A stretch of 64,000 nucleotides of DNA from Actinomyces marmotae (GTDB lineage: Bacteria > Actinomycetota > Actinomycetes > Actinomycetales > Actinomycetaceae), in contig NZ_CP053642.1 of the NCBI RefSeq assembly GCF_013177295.1, positions 2,355,503-2,419,502 of the forward strand. Direction: 5' to 3'. A model generated the notes under the pieces. The model saw nothing but the letters and a program-made list of their open reading frames with translations. It was not told the origin of the DNA and did not search any database. Of the stretch, positions 15,892-24,859 are shown one piece after another (position 1 is the first letter of the stretch; each line of letters starts with the position of its first letter). Position numbers and translations under genes: made by a program.

Positions 15892-18336
15892 CTACCGCTG
15901 ATGACGGGGGCTCCAGCCGAGATCCCCGAGTATCCCCAACCAGTCGCGACCCAAGGGGCGATTCCCGTTCCCCCCCGCGCCTTGCGGAGAACGTTTCTGA
16001 CCGTCCAGATTCCCATCGTCGCCTTTCCCGGGATCATTGGGGTTGCCGCCGTTGCCATCCTTAGGCGGCTGGCCGGGCTTCGCGGGATCGGGGTTCTGCG
16101 GCCCCTCAGGAACGGGGACGATTCCCTGCTGCTGATCCCCGGACGGCGCCTCCGGGTCGGTCTCCTCCTGCTTGTCCTGCTTGGAGTCCTCCTCCTGCTT
16201 GGGCTCCACCGGCGTCAGGGAGGGCACCGGCTCGGGCGCTCGGGAGGAGCCTCGCGAGGGCGCCGGGGCCTGGATCCCTCCCAGGGAGCCCGGCGTGTAG
16301 GAGCCAGCCGTGCGGCCCGGGAACCGCTCAACGGGCAGGCCGTTCAGCGCGGACTCCATGTAGGTGGTGAAGATGTCTGCCGGGTAGGTGGAGCCGGTGA
16401 TCTCGGAGTACTTCCCCCAGGGGGTGATCGACTCCTCCTCGCCGTTCTGCCCGCTCTGGTAGAGGGTGACGGCGGTGGCCACCTGCGGGGTGTAGCCGAC
16501 GAAATGGGCGGACTTGTTGTCCGAGGACGAGCCCGTCTTCGCGGCGATCGGCCGGCCCAAGCGCAGCGCCGTGGTGCCCGATCCCTCGTTGACCACCTGC
16601 TGCATCGCGTAGGTGGCGTCGGCCATGACATCGTCGGAGAAGACCTTCTCACCACTGGTGGACGCCGTGTAGGAGACGCTCTTCCCGCTGACCGAGGCGA
16701 CGATATGCGTCTGGTGGCGGGTCCCCTGCGAGGCGAAGGTCGCGTAGGCCGTGGCGATATCGATCGTGTGTGGCGAGGCCGAGCCGAGGACGCTCTGGAG
16801 GTTGGCGTCGTCCAGTCCCGCCGTGTTCTCCGGGAAGCCGGCCCTCTTGGCCACTTCCTTGGTGGTCTCGGGCCCGACGTCCTTGTTGAGCTGGACGTAG
16901 GGGGTGTTAACCGAGTACGCGGTGGCCGTCACAAGATTCGCCCACCTGAACTGGGCGTTTCCGAAGTTGACGAACCGGGCGCCATCGATCGTCATGGGCG
17001 AGGCCCCCGGATATCCGTTGGCCAGGGTCGCGCCCTTCTCCAGGGCGGCCACGAGCGCGAAGGGCTTGAAGGTCGAGCCGGCCTGGGCCACGGCGCCGGT
17101 GGAGGAGTTCAGTCCACCGGTGAGGTAGTCGCTCCCGCCGTAGAGGGAGAGGATGCCGCCGCTACTGGCGTCGATAGACACCAGTCCCACCCGCAGGTTG
17201 GGCGAGTGGCCCTCCGGCAGGCTCTGGGCGGCGGCGACGGCGGCCTCCTGGTTCGCCTTGTTGATCGTGGTGACGATGGACAGCCCGCCGGTGTCGATCT
17301 GCTGGTCGGTGAGTCCGGCTTTCGTGGTGAGCTCCTCCCGGACCATCTGGAGGAGGTAGCCATTGGGGCCCTTGTAGGTCTCGTTGTCAGTGACGTCGAT
17401 CGTCGTCGGGAAGGTCGCAGAGTCGCGCTCCGCCTGCGTGATGTAGCCATCGGCCAGCATGAGGTCGAGCACGCGGTTCCAGCGGTGAGTGGCCTGGTCC
17501 TTGTCGATCGCCGGGTCCCAGGCGCTGGGCGCGGGCAGGATCCCCGCCAGGAGAGCGGACTCGGAGTAGGTCATCTCGGAGGCCGGGTGGCCGAAGTACG
17601 CCTGGCTGGCGGCCTCGATGCCGTAGGCGGAGCGCCCGAAGTACACCGTGTTGAGGTAGGAGCCGAGGATCTCCGCCTTGCTCTTGGAGCGGTCGATCTT
17701 GAGAGCCATGATGGCCTGCTGGAACTTGCCCGCGTAGGAGTTCGTCGTATCGACGTAGTAGTTCTTGATGTACTGCTGGGTGAGGGTGGAGGCGCCCTGG
17801 GTCCCCCCGCCGCTGGCATTGTTGACGAGGGCCCGCAGGATTCCCTTCGGGTCCACACCGCTATTGGTGTAGAAGGAGCGGTCCTCAGAGGCGACGACGG
17901 CGCTGCCCACATGGGAGGGAATCGTCGAGGCATCGATGATAGTCCGATTGATCTCGGCGAATTGCCCCATCGGGGTGACGCCGTCGGAGTAGTAGATGGT
18001 GGTCGTCTGCGCCTGGGCGAACTCGCTGGGCTCAGGCACTTTGATCGTCGAGTAGGCATAGACGAACAGGCCCAGCACCGTCGCGGTCATGAGGAGGAAG
18101 GAGCCCAAGCAGAAGCGCCAACTCGGGATCCAGCGGTGGATCGGGCCCTTACCGTGCCTGGGGTAATTGAAGATCCTCCTCAGGCCCGTGGGGGCCGGGC
18201 CAGCGGCCCGGGCGGCGCGCTTATCGCGGCCGCTCGCGGGAGCCCGTCGGCCTTGCTCCTGCCTTCCGGAGAGGGCCGCCTGGGCGAGCCTGCCGCCATG
18301 GGGACGATTGCCTCCTGGGTTCGCGTTCAGTGTCAC
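15892..18336 (-). CDS. Class A penicillin-binding protein (transglycosylase/transpeptidase)
   Basis: An 814-residue bifunctional cell-wall synthase. A basic cytoplasmic head and one membrane helix (about 75-97) come first. The GT51 glycosyltransferase domain follows, with catalytic Glu151 in EDRSFYTNSG and the QGASTLTQQYIKN motif (180-192). The transpeptidase has STFK (421-424), SVN (475-477) and KTG (600-602). The last ~125 residues are rich in Pro, Glu, Asp, Asn and Gly and end in a low-complexity tail. Lipid II is polymerised and cross-linked outside the membrane. The GTG start has an AGGAATGAG-like ribosome site. A ponA1-type PBP upstream of rpsF is a conserved actinobacterial arrangement. 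Confidence 0.95.
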   Translation of the reverse strand: MTLNANPGGNRPHGGRLAQAALSGRQEQGRRAPASGRDKRAARAAGPAPTGLRRIFNYPRHGKGPIHRWIPSWRFCLGSFLLMTATVLGLFVYAYSTIKVPEPSEFAQAQTTTIYYSDGVTPMGQFAEINRTIIDASTIPSHVGSAVVASEDRSFYTNSGVDPKGILRALVNNASGGGTQGASTLTQQYIKNYYVDTTNSYAGKFQQAIMALKIDRSKSKAEILGSYLNTVYFGRSAYGIEAASQAYFGHPASEMTYSESALLAGILPAPSAWDPAIDKDQATHRWNRVLDLMLADGYITQAERDSATFPTTIDVTDNETYKGPNGYLLQMVREELTTKAGLTDQQIDTGGLSIVTTINKANQEAAVAAAQSLPEGHSPNLRVGLVSIDASSGGILSLYGGSDYLTGGLNSSTGAVAQAGSTFKPFALVAALEKGATLANGYPGASPMTIDGARFVNFGNAQFRWANLVTATAYSVNTPYVQLNKDVGPETTKEVAKRAGFPENTAGLDDANLQSVLGSASPHTIDIATAYATFASQGTRHQTHIVASVSGKSVSYTASTSGEKVFSDDVMADATYAMQQVVNEGSGTTALRLGRPIAAKTGSSSDNKSAHFVGYTPQVATAVTLYQSGQNGEEESITPWGKYSEITGSTYPADIFTTYMESALNGLPVERFPGRTAGSYTPGSLGGIQAPAPSRGSSRAPEPVPSLTPVEPKQEEDSKQDKQEETDPEAPSGDQQQGIVPVPEGPQNPDPAKPGQPPKDGNGGNPNDPGKGDDGNLDGQKRSPQGAGGNGNRPLGRDWLGILGDLGWSPRHQR

Positions 18337-18820
18337 GCGTTACTCATTCCTGCAGTGCCGGTCGGTTCGCTGGGATTCAGGGCTGGGGGGCCAGCGAGCC
18401 ATCGTGCAGTGCCAAGTATGGCCGGGAAGTGCCCCCTCGGGGCAAGGGGAGGGCGGCAGGATCACGACTCGGCGTCGGCTCGATGGGCCCTGCGGCCCCC
18501 TTGATCGGCGTCATCACAGGCCAGAGCGCAATATGGTGCCTATCACTCAGGCGTCGGTCACACCCACCAGCCCCCCACCGGGTCCGACCGGGCGAAGAGG
18601 GAGGTCCGGGGGCCCAAGAGAACAGGTCAGGGGCCCCGTCGCCCCACCGGCACCCCTGAGGCTCAGCGCCACGGGCCCCGCCACCTCCGTCCCGCTCCCC
18701 TTGAGCGCGTCCACCACCCCGACCGACACCATGCGGGCGGTGATCCCTCCGACCATCGCCCGCGCGCCGCCCCTGCCGGCCGACGGACCCTCGGAGGACG
18801 GGCCCGCCGCTTCGCTCCTC
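18337..18820. other. 484-base intergenic stretch without a supported gene
   Basis: Open frames here are short, Pro/Arg/Gly-rich and lack ribosome sites on both strands. Composition resembles degraded coding sequence, but I recognise no protein family. It probably holds the divergent promoter of the PBP gene and leads into the first cassette promoter repeat. Confidence 0.5.
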
Positions 18821-19140
18821 TGGTGACGACCTCGCCCGCGGACCTCCCCACTAGAAGCGCGATCCTGTCAGACCCCTCATGAACCGCTCCTGATCATTTC
18901 CCAGATGAGGACGATCTTGTGACATCTCAATTTTATAATCGGCACGCTTCGCTGCTGATGACATGCGGTTCACTCGTCGAAATAGATTCTGAGCAGCACG
19001 AAAGGACCGACGCTCGGATCTAGTGCATCAATTCCATATCACTTCGGGCTCTTATTGAGAGAATGGTCACGGCTATCAGATAGGGTCGGCCACGGGTCAC
19101 CCACCCATCCCTCTCTCCCTCATTCAGAAAGCCTTGTCCC
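18821..19140 (+). repeat. Cassette promoter repeat, copy 1 (full length)
   Basis: This 320-base segment is strongly similar to 23076-23393, and its right part to 21311-21490. Shared blocks include the AGAAGCGCGATCCTGTCAG stretch, TTCCCAGATGAGGACGA, TGACATGCG, AAATAGAT and ATCAGATAGGGTC just before each gene. It is A+T-richer than its surroundings. Confidence 0.8.
19081..19086 (+). promoter_or_regulatory. Putative -10 element of cassette gene 1
   Basis: TAGGGT, about 55 bases before the ATG, lies in a block (CAGATAGGGTC) conserved before all three paralogues (also 21431-21436 and 23334-23339). In copy 1 a TTGAGA lies about 20 bases upstream. Conservation supports a promoter; the exact hexamer is a guess. 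Confidence 0.4.
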
Positions 19141-20982
19141 ATGTCTTCCTCTTCCCGTGGGCGTCACCTCCCTGTCCTGGTGGGCCTTATGGCTGCCTCC
19201 TCCCTCATCGCACCTGTGGCCATGGCGGCCGGAGAGGCCGCAAACACCGCAGGTCCGAAGATCCCCACTTTGTCGGCGAGCACGGCGACCTGCCACGCGC
19301 CGAAGAACCTCGTGACCGTCACCGACTTCGACCCCGCAGCCGCCGCGAACTACCGCATCGTCATCGTCATCGACGGCGTGGGTGCCGCAGCCGTCAAGAA
19401 CAGCACCAGCAAGACGGTCTTCACCACTGGTAATGGCGTCTTCGACGTCGACGCCTACCTGAAGGAGCGCGGCGTCACCAACACCGCCTTCAATGGCAAG
19501 AAGGCCACCGTCAAGTTGTACTACTTCGACAAGGAAGGCAAGTACGCCGGCAAGTACGAGGACCAGAACACCGTCGTCCCCGGCGAGGTCAAGGCCAAGA
19601 TGGTCCCGCTGGGCACGCCCATTGAGGCCACCTACGCGGACCCGGCCACGGTGTGCGAGAAGACGATGCCGGCCACCCCGACGGTCTCGACGACGCTGTC
19701 CGCCGACCACAATGACGTGACCATCTCCGGGGCCACCACGGATCCCCAGAAGAACTACCGCTTCGTCGCCGAGCTGCCCGACGGCACCAAGAAGGCCCTG
19801 CCCAAGGTCTACTCCGAGCGCATCGTCGGTGGCGAGTCCACGGTCAACGCCGAGGCCGCCCTTAAGGATGTCGGTGGCGTCGAGGCCTACTACGGCAAGG
19901 AGATCAAGGTTCAGGCCTACTACTTCGACGCGGAGAAGCGCTACGCGCTGAGCTCCTACGTCGACCCCGCCAGCGTGGTTGACGGCCAGACCAAGGAGCG
20001 GTTCATCAAGCTGGGCGACCCCCAGGTGCTGACCCTCACCAAGCCGACCGGGTCAGCCGACCCCACGCCGACCGAGACCACCGACCCGACCGACACCACC
20101 GACTCGACTGGGGCCACCGACTCGACCGACACCACCGGGTCCACCGACCCGACCGACACCACCGGGCCCACCGGTACCACCGACACCACCGGTACCACCG
20201 ACACCACCGGGCCCACCGGTACCACCGACACCACCGGGTCCACCGACCCGACCGAGACCACCGGGTCCACCGACCCGACCGAGACCACCGGGTCCACCGG
20301 TACCACCGACACCACCGACACCACCGGTACCACCGACACCACCGGGTCCACCGGTACCACCGACACCACCGGGTCCACCGACTCAACCGACACCACCGGG
20401 TCCACCGACCCGACCGAGACCACCGGGTCCACCGGTACCACCGACACCACCGGGTCCACCAACCCCTCCGAGGCCCCTGAGGCCCCCAAGACCGGCTGGG
20501 TCAAGAACGGAACCACCTGGAACTACCTCGACCCCACCACCGGCGCCATGCACACCGGCTGGCTCAACGACGCCGGCACCTGGTACTACCTACTGCCCAA
20601 CGGCTCCATGGCCACCGGCTGGCTCAACCTCGACGGCACCTGGTACTACCTCGACGCCTCCGGCGCCATGCACATCGGCTGGCTCAACGACGCCGGCACC
20701 TGGTACTACCTACTGCCCAACGGCTCCATGGCCACCGGCTGGATCGCCCTGGACGGCACCTGGTACTACCTCGACGCCTCCGGCGCCATGGCCACCGGCT
20801 GGATCGCCCTGGACGGCACCTGGTACTACCTCAACCCCACCACCGGCGCCATGCACACCGGCTGGCTCAACAACGCCGGCACCTGGTACTACCTACTGCC
20901 CAACGGCTCCATGGCCACCGGCTGGGTCTATGACGCCGGCACCTGGTACTTCATGAACGCCTCCGGCGCCTGGGTCGCCTGA
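19141..20982 (+). CDS. Secreted protein with duplicated N-domain, Thr-rich linker and 8 choline-binding-like repeats (cassette 1)
   Basis: A 613-residue exported protein. The signal peptide (1-30) ends PVAMAA. Domain A (about 50-173, cysteines 51 and 172) and domain B (about 180-300) look homologous: both carry NYR(I/F)V, then YYFD.E..Y, then a V.G..K..(M/F) pattern. Residues 301-447 are imperfect TDTTGST-type repeats, probably O-glycosylatable and extended. The last 165 residues are eight repeats of the GW...GTWYYL...GAM type found in choline- or glucan-binding modules of streptococci and clostridia. No LPXTG motif or membrane anchor is present, so attachment is probably through the repeats. 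Molecular function is unknown. Confidence 0.85.
   Translation: MSSSSRGRHLPVLVGLMAASSLIAPVAMAAGEAANTAGPKIPTLSASTATCHAPKNLVTVTDFDPAAAANYRIVIVIDGVGAAAVKNSTSKTVFTTGNGVFDVDAYLKERGVTNTAFNGKKATVKLYYFDKEGKYAGKYEDQNTVVPGEVKAKMVPLGTPIEATYADPATVCEKTMPATPTVSTTLSADHNDVTISGATTDPQKNYRFVAELPDGTKKALPKVYSERIVGGESTVNAEAALKDVGGVEAYYGKEIKVQAYYFDAEKRYALSSYVDPASVVDGQTKERFIKLGDPQVLTLTKPTGSADPTPTETTDPTDTTDSTGATDSTDTTGSTDPTDTTGPTGTTDTTGTTDTTGPTGTTDTTGSTDPTETTGSTDPTETTGSTGTTDTTDTTGTTDTTGSTGTTDTTGSTDSTDTTGSTDPTETTGSTGTTDTTGSTNPSEAPEAPKTGWVKNGTTWNYLDPTTGAMHTGWLNDAGTWYYLLPNGSMATGWLNLDGTWYYLDASGAMHIGWLNDAGTWYYLLPNGSMATGWIALDGTWYYLDASGAMATGWIALDGTWYYLNPTTGAMHTGWLNNAGTWYYLLPNGSMATGWVYDAGTWYFMNASGAWVA
20041..20463 (+). repeat. 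Thr/Asp/Gly coding repeat array in cassette 1
   Basis: Dozens of ACCACC-based units encode [12 protein letters not shown] and related words. Near-identical 18-base words recur at variable spacing, making the tract prone to slippage and length change. Confidence 0.85.
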
Positions 20983-21010
20983 CCCCCACCACACACGCAC
21001 AACACGCACC

Positions 21011-21053
21011 CGCCGCCGGGCACTGGGAACCAAAACCCCAGCGCCCGGCGGCG
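21011..21053 (+). terminator. Terminator hairpin of cassette 1
   Basis: An 11-bp stem (CGCCGCCGGGC / GCCCGGCGGCG) continues after one mismatch into five more pairs (CTGGG/CCCAG) around an A-rich loop. Almost the same hairpin follows the other two paralogues. Confidence 0.8.
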
Positions 21054-21310
21054 GCCCTGCCCAACGGGCGCACGGCCCAGGCCTTCGCCTCGATGCTCTT
21101 CGGGCGGCTCCTCCCGCACCCGGACGTGGTCTCGGCGATGCCGCGCCCCGAACTTCAGGACCCGGATATCTTCACCGACCCCATCGACGTCATCGTCACC
21201 ACCCATGAGGTGGTGGCCCGCAAGCATGTGGCCGATGGCGCGATCGAGCAGGCGGCTCCGCCCCTGCGGGCCCTGCTGGAGAGCATGGCGGACGGCGCCT
21301 CGCAGCTGGT
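21054..21310 (+). pseudogene. Truncated unrecognised coding fragment between cassettes 1 and 2
   Basis: The frame reads PNGRTAQAFASMLFGRLL, then PELQDPDIFTDPIDVIVTTH and VADGAIEQAAPPLRALLES, with globular composition unlike the low-complexity frames around it. It has no start signal: it begins against the cassette 1 terminator and ends where the shared promoter repeat begins (TGACATGCG). I read it as an internal fragment of a lost or distant gene left by recombination. The family is not recognised. Confidence 0.45.
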
Positions 21311-21490
21311 GACATGCGATTTACTCGCCAAAATAGATACTGATCAGCGCAAATGGGCTGAAGTTCGGTTCCAGCGCATCAGTTCCGTATCGCTTGGGCT
21401 CTCATTCTGGGAACGATCACGGCCGTCAGATAGGGTCGCCGATGGGTCACCCGCCCATCCCTTTTCCTCATGCAGAAAGCCTTGTCACCC
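21311..21490 (+). repeat. Cassette promoter repeat, copy 2 (truncated)
   Basis: This segment matches only the gene-proximal ~180 bases of copies 1 and 3. The distal ~140 bases are replaced by the unrelated coding fragment. The TAGGGT block is kept at 21431-21436. Confidence 0.8.
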
Positions 21491-22960
21491 ATGTCTTCCT
21501 CTTCCCGTAGGCGCCACCTCCCTGTCCTGGTGGGCCTCATGGCTGCCTCCTCCCTCATCGCGCCCGTCGCCATGGCGGCCGGTGAGGCCACGCCCCCCCC
21601 CGCCGCAAGCCCGAAGATCCCCACCATCTCGGCGACCACGGCGACCTGCCACGCACCGAAGAACCTCGTGACCGTCAGCGACTTCGATCCCGAAGCCGCC
21701 GCGAACTACCGCATCGTCGTCGCCTTCAAGGATCTGGGTGCCGCCGCAGCGGTCGATGAAAACACCACCAAGGAGATCTTCACCACAGGCAATGGCGCCT
21801 TCGACATCTACGCCTTCTTGAAGGAGCGCAACTTCGCCGGCTCCTCCTTCGATACCAAGAAGGCCACCTTCAAACTGTACTACTTCGACAGCGATAACAA
21901 GTACGCCGGCCAGTACGCGGACAAGAACACCATCATCCCCGGCCAGACCAGGGACAAGATGGTCCCATTGGGCAACCCCCTCGACGTCACCTACGAGGAC
22001 CCGGACAAGGTCTGCGAGAAGACGATGCCGGCCACCCCGAAGGTCGAGGCGGCGCTGGTCAACAACCGCAATGACGTCACCATCTCCGGGGCCACCACAA
22101 ATCCCCAGAAGAACTACCGCTTCGTCGCCGAGCTGCCCGACAACTCCAAGGTGGCCCTGCCCGATGTCTATTCCGAGCACATCGTCAACGGTGAGACCAC
22201 GATCAACGTTGAACTGGTCTTCGGGGAAAACGGTAAGCTCGATGAGGAGCTCTACGGCAAGCCGATCAAGGTTCAGGCCTACTACTTCGACGCGGAGAAG
22301 CGCTACGCGCCGACCACTTACGTCGACTCCGCCAGCGTGATTGAAGGCGAGACCAAGGAGCGGTTCATCAAGCTGGGCGAACCCCAGGTAGTGACCCTCA
22401 CCAAGCCGAACGAGTCGGCCAAGCCCGACGCCCCCGCGCCCGAGACCCCCAAGCCTGAGGCCCCCGCGCCCGAGACCCCCAAGCCTGACACTCCCGCGCC
22501 CGAGGCCCCCAAGCCTGAGGCCCCCAAGACCGGCTGGGTCAAGAACGGAACCAGCTGGAACTACATCCAGTCCTCGGGAGCCAAGGCCTTCGGCTGGCTC
22601 AACGACGGCGGTACCTGGTACTACCTCGACTCCACCGGCACCATGCGCACCGGCTGGATCGCCCTAGACGGCACCTGGTACTACCTCAACCCCACCACCG
22701 GCGCCATGCACACCGGCTGGATCGCCCTAGACGGCACCTGGTACTACCTGGACGCCTCCGGCGCCATGGCCACCGGCTGGATCGCCCTGGACGGCCGCTG
22801 GTACTACCTCAACCCCACCACCGGCGCCATGCACACCGGCTGGCTCAACGACGCCGGCACCTGGTACTACCTGATGCCCGACGGCTCCATGGCCACCGGC
22901 TGGGTCTATGACGCCGGCACCTGGTACTTCATGAACGCCTCCGGCGCCTGGATCGCCTGA
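21491..22960 (+). CDS. Secreted protein with duplicated N-domain, Pro-rich linker and 7 choline-binding-like repeats (cassette 2)
   Basis: A 489-residue paralogue of cassette 1. The signal peptide is nearly identical ([19 protein letters not shown]). Both N-terminal domains A and B are kept, including the cysteine pair at the ends of domain A. The linker differs completely: a short run of ETPKPEAPAP-type units replaces the Thr-rich tract. Seven GW repeats close the protein. From about 22424 to the terminator the DNA is almost identical to cassette 3, offset by 1804 bases. I chose ATG 21491 because it aligns with the other two starts; an in-frame ATG seven codons upstream is not conserved. Confidence 0.85.
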   Translation: MSSSSRRRHLPVLVGLMAASSLIAPVAMAAGEATPPPAASPKIPTISATTATCHAPKNLVTVSDFDPEAAANYRIVVAFKDLGAAAAVDENTTKEIFTTGNGAFDIYAFLKERNFAGSSFDTKKATFKLYYFDSDNKYAGQYADKNTIIPGQTRDKMVPLGNPLDVTYEDPDKVCEKTMPATPKVEAALVNNRNDVTISGATTNPQKNYRFVAELPDNSKVALPDVYSEHIVNGETTINVELVFGENGKLDEELYGKPIKVQAYYFDAEKRYAPTTYVDSASVIEGETKERFIKLGEPQVVTLTKPNESAKPDAPAPETPKPEAPAPETPKPDTPAPEAPKPEAPKTGWVKNGTSWNYIQSSGAKAFGWLNDGGTWYYLDSTGTMRTGWIALDGTWYYLNPTTGAMHTGWIALDGTWYYLDASGAMATGWIALDGRWYYLNPTTGAMHTGWLNDAGTWYYLMPDGSMATGWVYDAGTWYFMNASGAWIA

Positions 22961-22992
22961 CCCCCACCCGCGCTCAACGCGCACACCACCAC

Positions 22993-23035
22993 CGCCGCCG
23001 GGCACTGGGAACCCAAACCCCAGCGCCCGGCGGCG
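22993..23035 (+). terminator. Terminator hairpin of cassette 2
   Basis: It has the same stem and loop layout as after cassette 1 and is identical to the hairpin after cassette 3. Confidence 0.8.
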
Positions 23036-23066
23036 GCCCTGCCCGACAGGCTCCCCGTCCACGGCC

Positions 23067-23116
23067 TCGCGCTTCTGGTGACGACCTCGCCCCGGATCTC
23101 TCCACCAGAAGCGCGA
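23067..23116. repeat. Perfect 14-bp inverted repeat at the start of promoter repeat copy 3
   Basis: TCGCGCTTCTGGTG and CACCAGAAGCGCGA pair perfectly around a 22-base loop. The equivalent position before cassette 1 (18810-18860) keeps a degenerate version. It marks the left border of the long promoter repeat. Confidence 0.6.
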
Positions 23117-23393
23117 TCCTGTCAGGCCTCTCACGAACCGCTCCTGATCACTTCCCAGATGAGGACGAATTTGTGACATCTCAATTCCATAATCGGCGCG
23201 CCTTGCGGCCAATGACATGCGATTTACTCGCCAAAATAGATTCTGAGCAGCGCGAATGAGCTGAAGTTCGGTTCCAGTGCATCAGTTCCATATCGCTTGA
23301 GCTCTCATCCTGGGAACAGTCACGGCCATCAGATAGGGTCAGCCACGGGTCACGTGCCCATCCCCTTTCCCTCATGCAGAAAGCGTCTTTCCC
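23076..23393 (+). repeat. Cassette promoter repeat, copy 3 (full length)
   Basis: This 318-base segment is similar over its full length to 18821-19140. The conserved TAGGGT block lies at 23334-23339. Confidence 0.8.
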
Positions 23394-24764
23394 ATGTCAC
23401 CCTCCTCCACTCGTGGGCACCGCCTCCCGGCCCTGGTGAGCCTCATGGCCGCCTCTACCCTCATCGTCCCGATCGCCATGGCGGCCGACGGCGCCATGAA
23501 CGCCGATCCGAAGAACCCCGCCCCCTCGGCGAGCGCCACGCCCTGCCACACGCCAGGAACCAGCAATGGCGCGGGCGCGGAGTGCAAGACGACGATGCCG
23601 ACCACCCCGAAGGTCACGGTGGAGTTTGTCAACAACGGCAATGACGCCACCATCTCCGAGGCCACCACGGATCCCCAGAAGAACTACCGCTTCGTCGCCG
23701 AGCTGCCCGACGGCACCAAGGAGGCTCTGCCCGATGTCCTGTCCGAGCACATCGTCGGCGGCAAGACCACGTTCAACGTTGAGCTGGTCTTCGGGGAGGA
23801 CGGTGAGATCGATGAGGAGTTCTACGGCAAGCCGATCAAGGTTCAGGCCTACTACTTCGACGCGGAGCAGCAGTACGCACCGAGCATGTACGCCAACTCC
23901 GACAGCGTCATTAAAGGCGAGACCAAGGAGCGGTTCATCAAGCTGGGCGAACCCCAGGTAGTGACCCTCACCAAGCCGTCCCCCAAGCCCACGGCCACGC
24001 CGTCCGCCACGGCCACGCCGTCCGCCACGGCCACGCCGTCCGCCACGGCCACGCCGTCCACCAAGCCCACGGAGTCCACCAAGCCGACCGAGTCCGCCAA
24101 GCCGACCGAGACCGCCAAGCCCTCGGAGTCGGCCAAGCCGACCGAGACCGCCAAGCCGACCGAGACCGCCAAGCCGACCGAGACCGCCAAGCCCTCGGAG
24201 TCGGCCAAGCCGACCGAGTCCGCCAAGCCTGACGCCCCCGCGCCCGAGACCCCCAAGCCTGAGGCCCCCGCGCCCGAGACCCCCAAGCCTGACACTCCCG
24301 CGCCCGAGGCCCCCAAGCCTGAGGCCCCCAAGACCGGCTGGGTCAAGAACGGAACCAGCTGGAACTACATCCAGTCCTCGGGAGCCAAGGCCTTCGGCTG
24401 GCTCAACGACGGCGGTACCTGGTACTACCTCGACTCCACCGGCACCATGCGCACCGGCTGGATCGCCCTAGACGGCACCTGGTACTACCTCAACCCCACC
24501 ACCGGCGCCATGCACACCGGCTGGATCGCCCTGGACGGCACCTGGTACTACCTCGACGCCTCCGGCGCCATGGCCACCGGCTGGATCGCCCTGGACGGCC
24601 GCTGGTACTACCTCAACCCCACCACCGGCGCCATGCACACCGGCTGGCTCAACGACGCCGGCACCTGGTACTACCTGATGCCCGACGGCTCCATGGCCAC
24701 CGGCTGGGTCTATGACGCCGGCACCTGGTACTTCATGAACGCCTCCGGCGCCTGGGTCGCCTGA
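23394..24764 (+). CDS. Secreted protein with single N-domain, Pro/Thr linker and 7 choline-binding-like repeats (cassette 3)
   Basis: A 456-residue paralogue. The signal peptide is diverged but recognisable. Domain A is deleted: only CHTPGTSNG...AECKTTMP remains of its two ends, bringing both cysteines close together. Domain B is intact. The linker is longer than in cassette 2, with TATPSA and AKPTET/KPSES units before the shared ETPKPEAPAP part. The seven C-terminal GW repeats and 3' flank are almost identical to cassette 2, implying recent duplication or gene conversion. Confidence 0.85.
   Translation: MSPSSTRGHRLPALVSLMAASTLIVPIAMAADGAMNADPKNPAPSASATPCHTPGTSNGAGAECKTTMPTTPKVTVEFVNNGNDATISEATTDPQKNYRFVAELPDGTKEALPDVLSEHIVGGKTTFNVELVFGEDGEIDEEFYGKPIKVQAYYFDAEQQYAPSMYANSDSVIKGETKERFIKLGEPQVVTLTKPSPKPTATPSATATPSATATPSATATPSTKPTESTKPTESAKPTETAKPSESAKPTETAKPTETAKPTETAKPSESAKPTESAKPDAPAPETPKPEAPAPETPKPDTPAPEAPKPEAPKTGWVKNGTSWNYIQSSGAKAFGWLNDGGTWYYLDSTGTMRTGWIALDGTWYYLNPTTGAMHTGWIALDGTWYYLDASGAMATGWIALDGRWYYLNPTTGAMHTGWLNDAGTWYYLMPDGSMATGWVYDAGTWYFMNASGAWVA
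23981..24345 (+). repeat. Pro/Thr/Lys coding repeat array in cassette 3
   Basis: GCCACGCCGTCC repeats (ATPS) are followed by AAGCCGACCGAG-type repeats (AKPTET) and then CCCGCGCCCGAG units. The last section is shared with cassette 2. Confidence 0.85.
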
Positions 24765-24796
24765 CCCCCACCCGCGCTCAACGCGCACACCACCAC

Positions 24797-24839
24797 CGCC
24801 GCCGGGCACTGGGAACCCAAACCCCAGCGCCCGGCGGCG
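24797..24839 (+). terminator. Terminator hairpin of cassette 3
   Basis: It is identical to the cassette 2 hairpin. It lies between two converging genes, so it may also end the allantoin operon on the other strand. Confidence 0.8.
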
Positions 24840-24859
24840 GCACATCAGTCACCGAAGGC

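Noticed and set aside
15715..18504. A 929-codon open frame opposite the PBP gene
   Set aside because: It is a G+C-driven shadow: the opposite strand encodes a full PBP with all catalytic motifs, and this frame has no recognisable domain.
18547..18756. Minus-strand frame beginning MVGGITARMVSVGVVDAL
   Set aside because: It is short and unrecognised, with Gly/Pro-rich sequence and no clear ribosome site. A gene remnant is possible but not supportable.
20036..20516. Array-like short repeats that could suggest CRISPR or antisense Val/Trp-rich proteins
   Set aside because: The repeats have no unique spacers of constant length, stay in frame, and form the linker of a signal-peptide protein.
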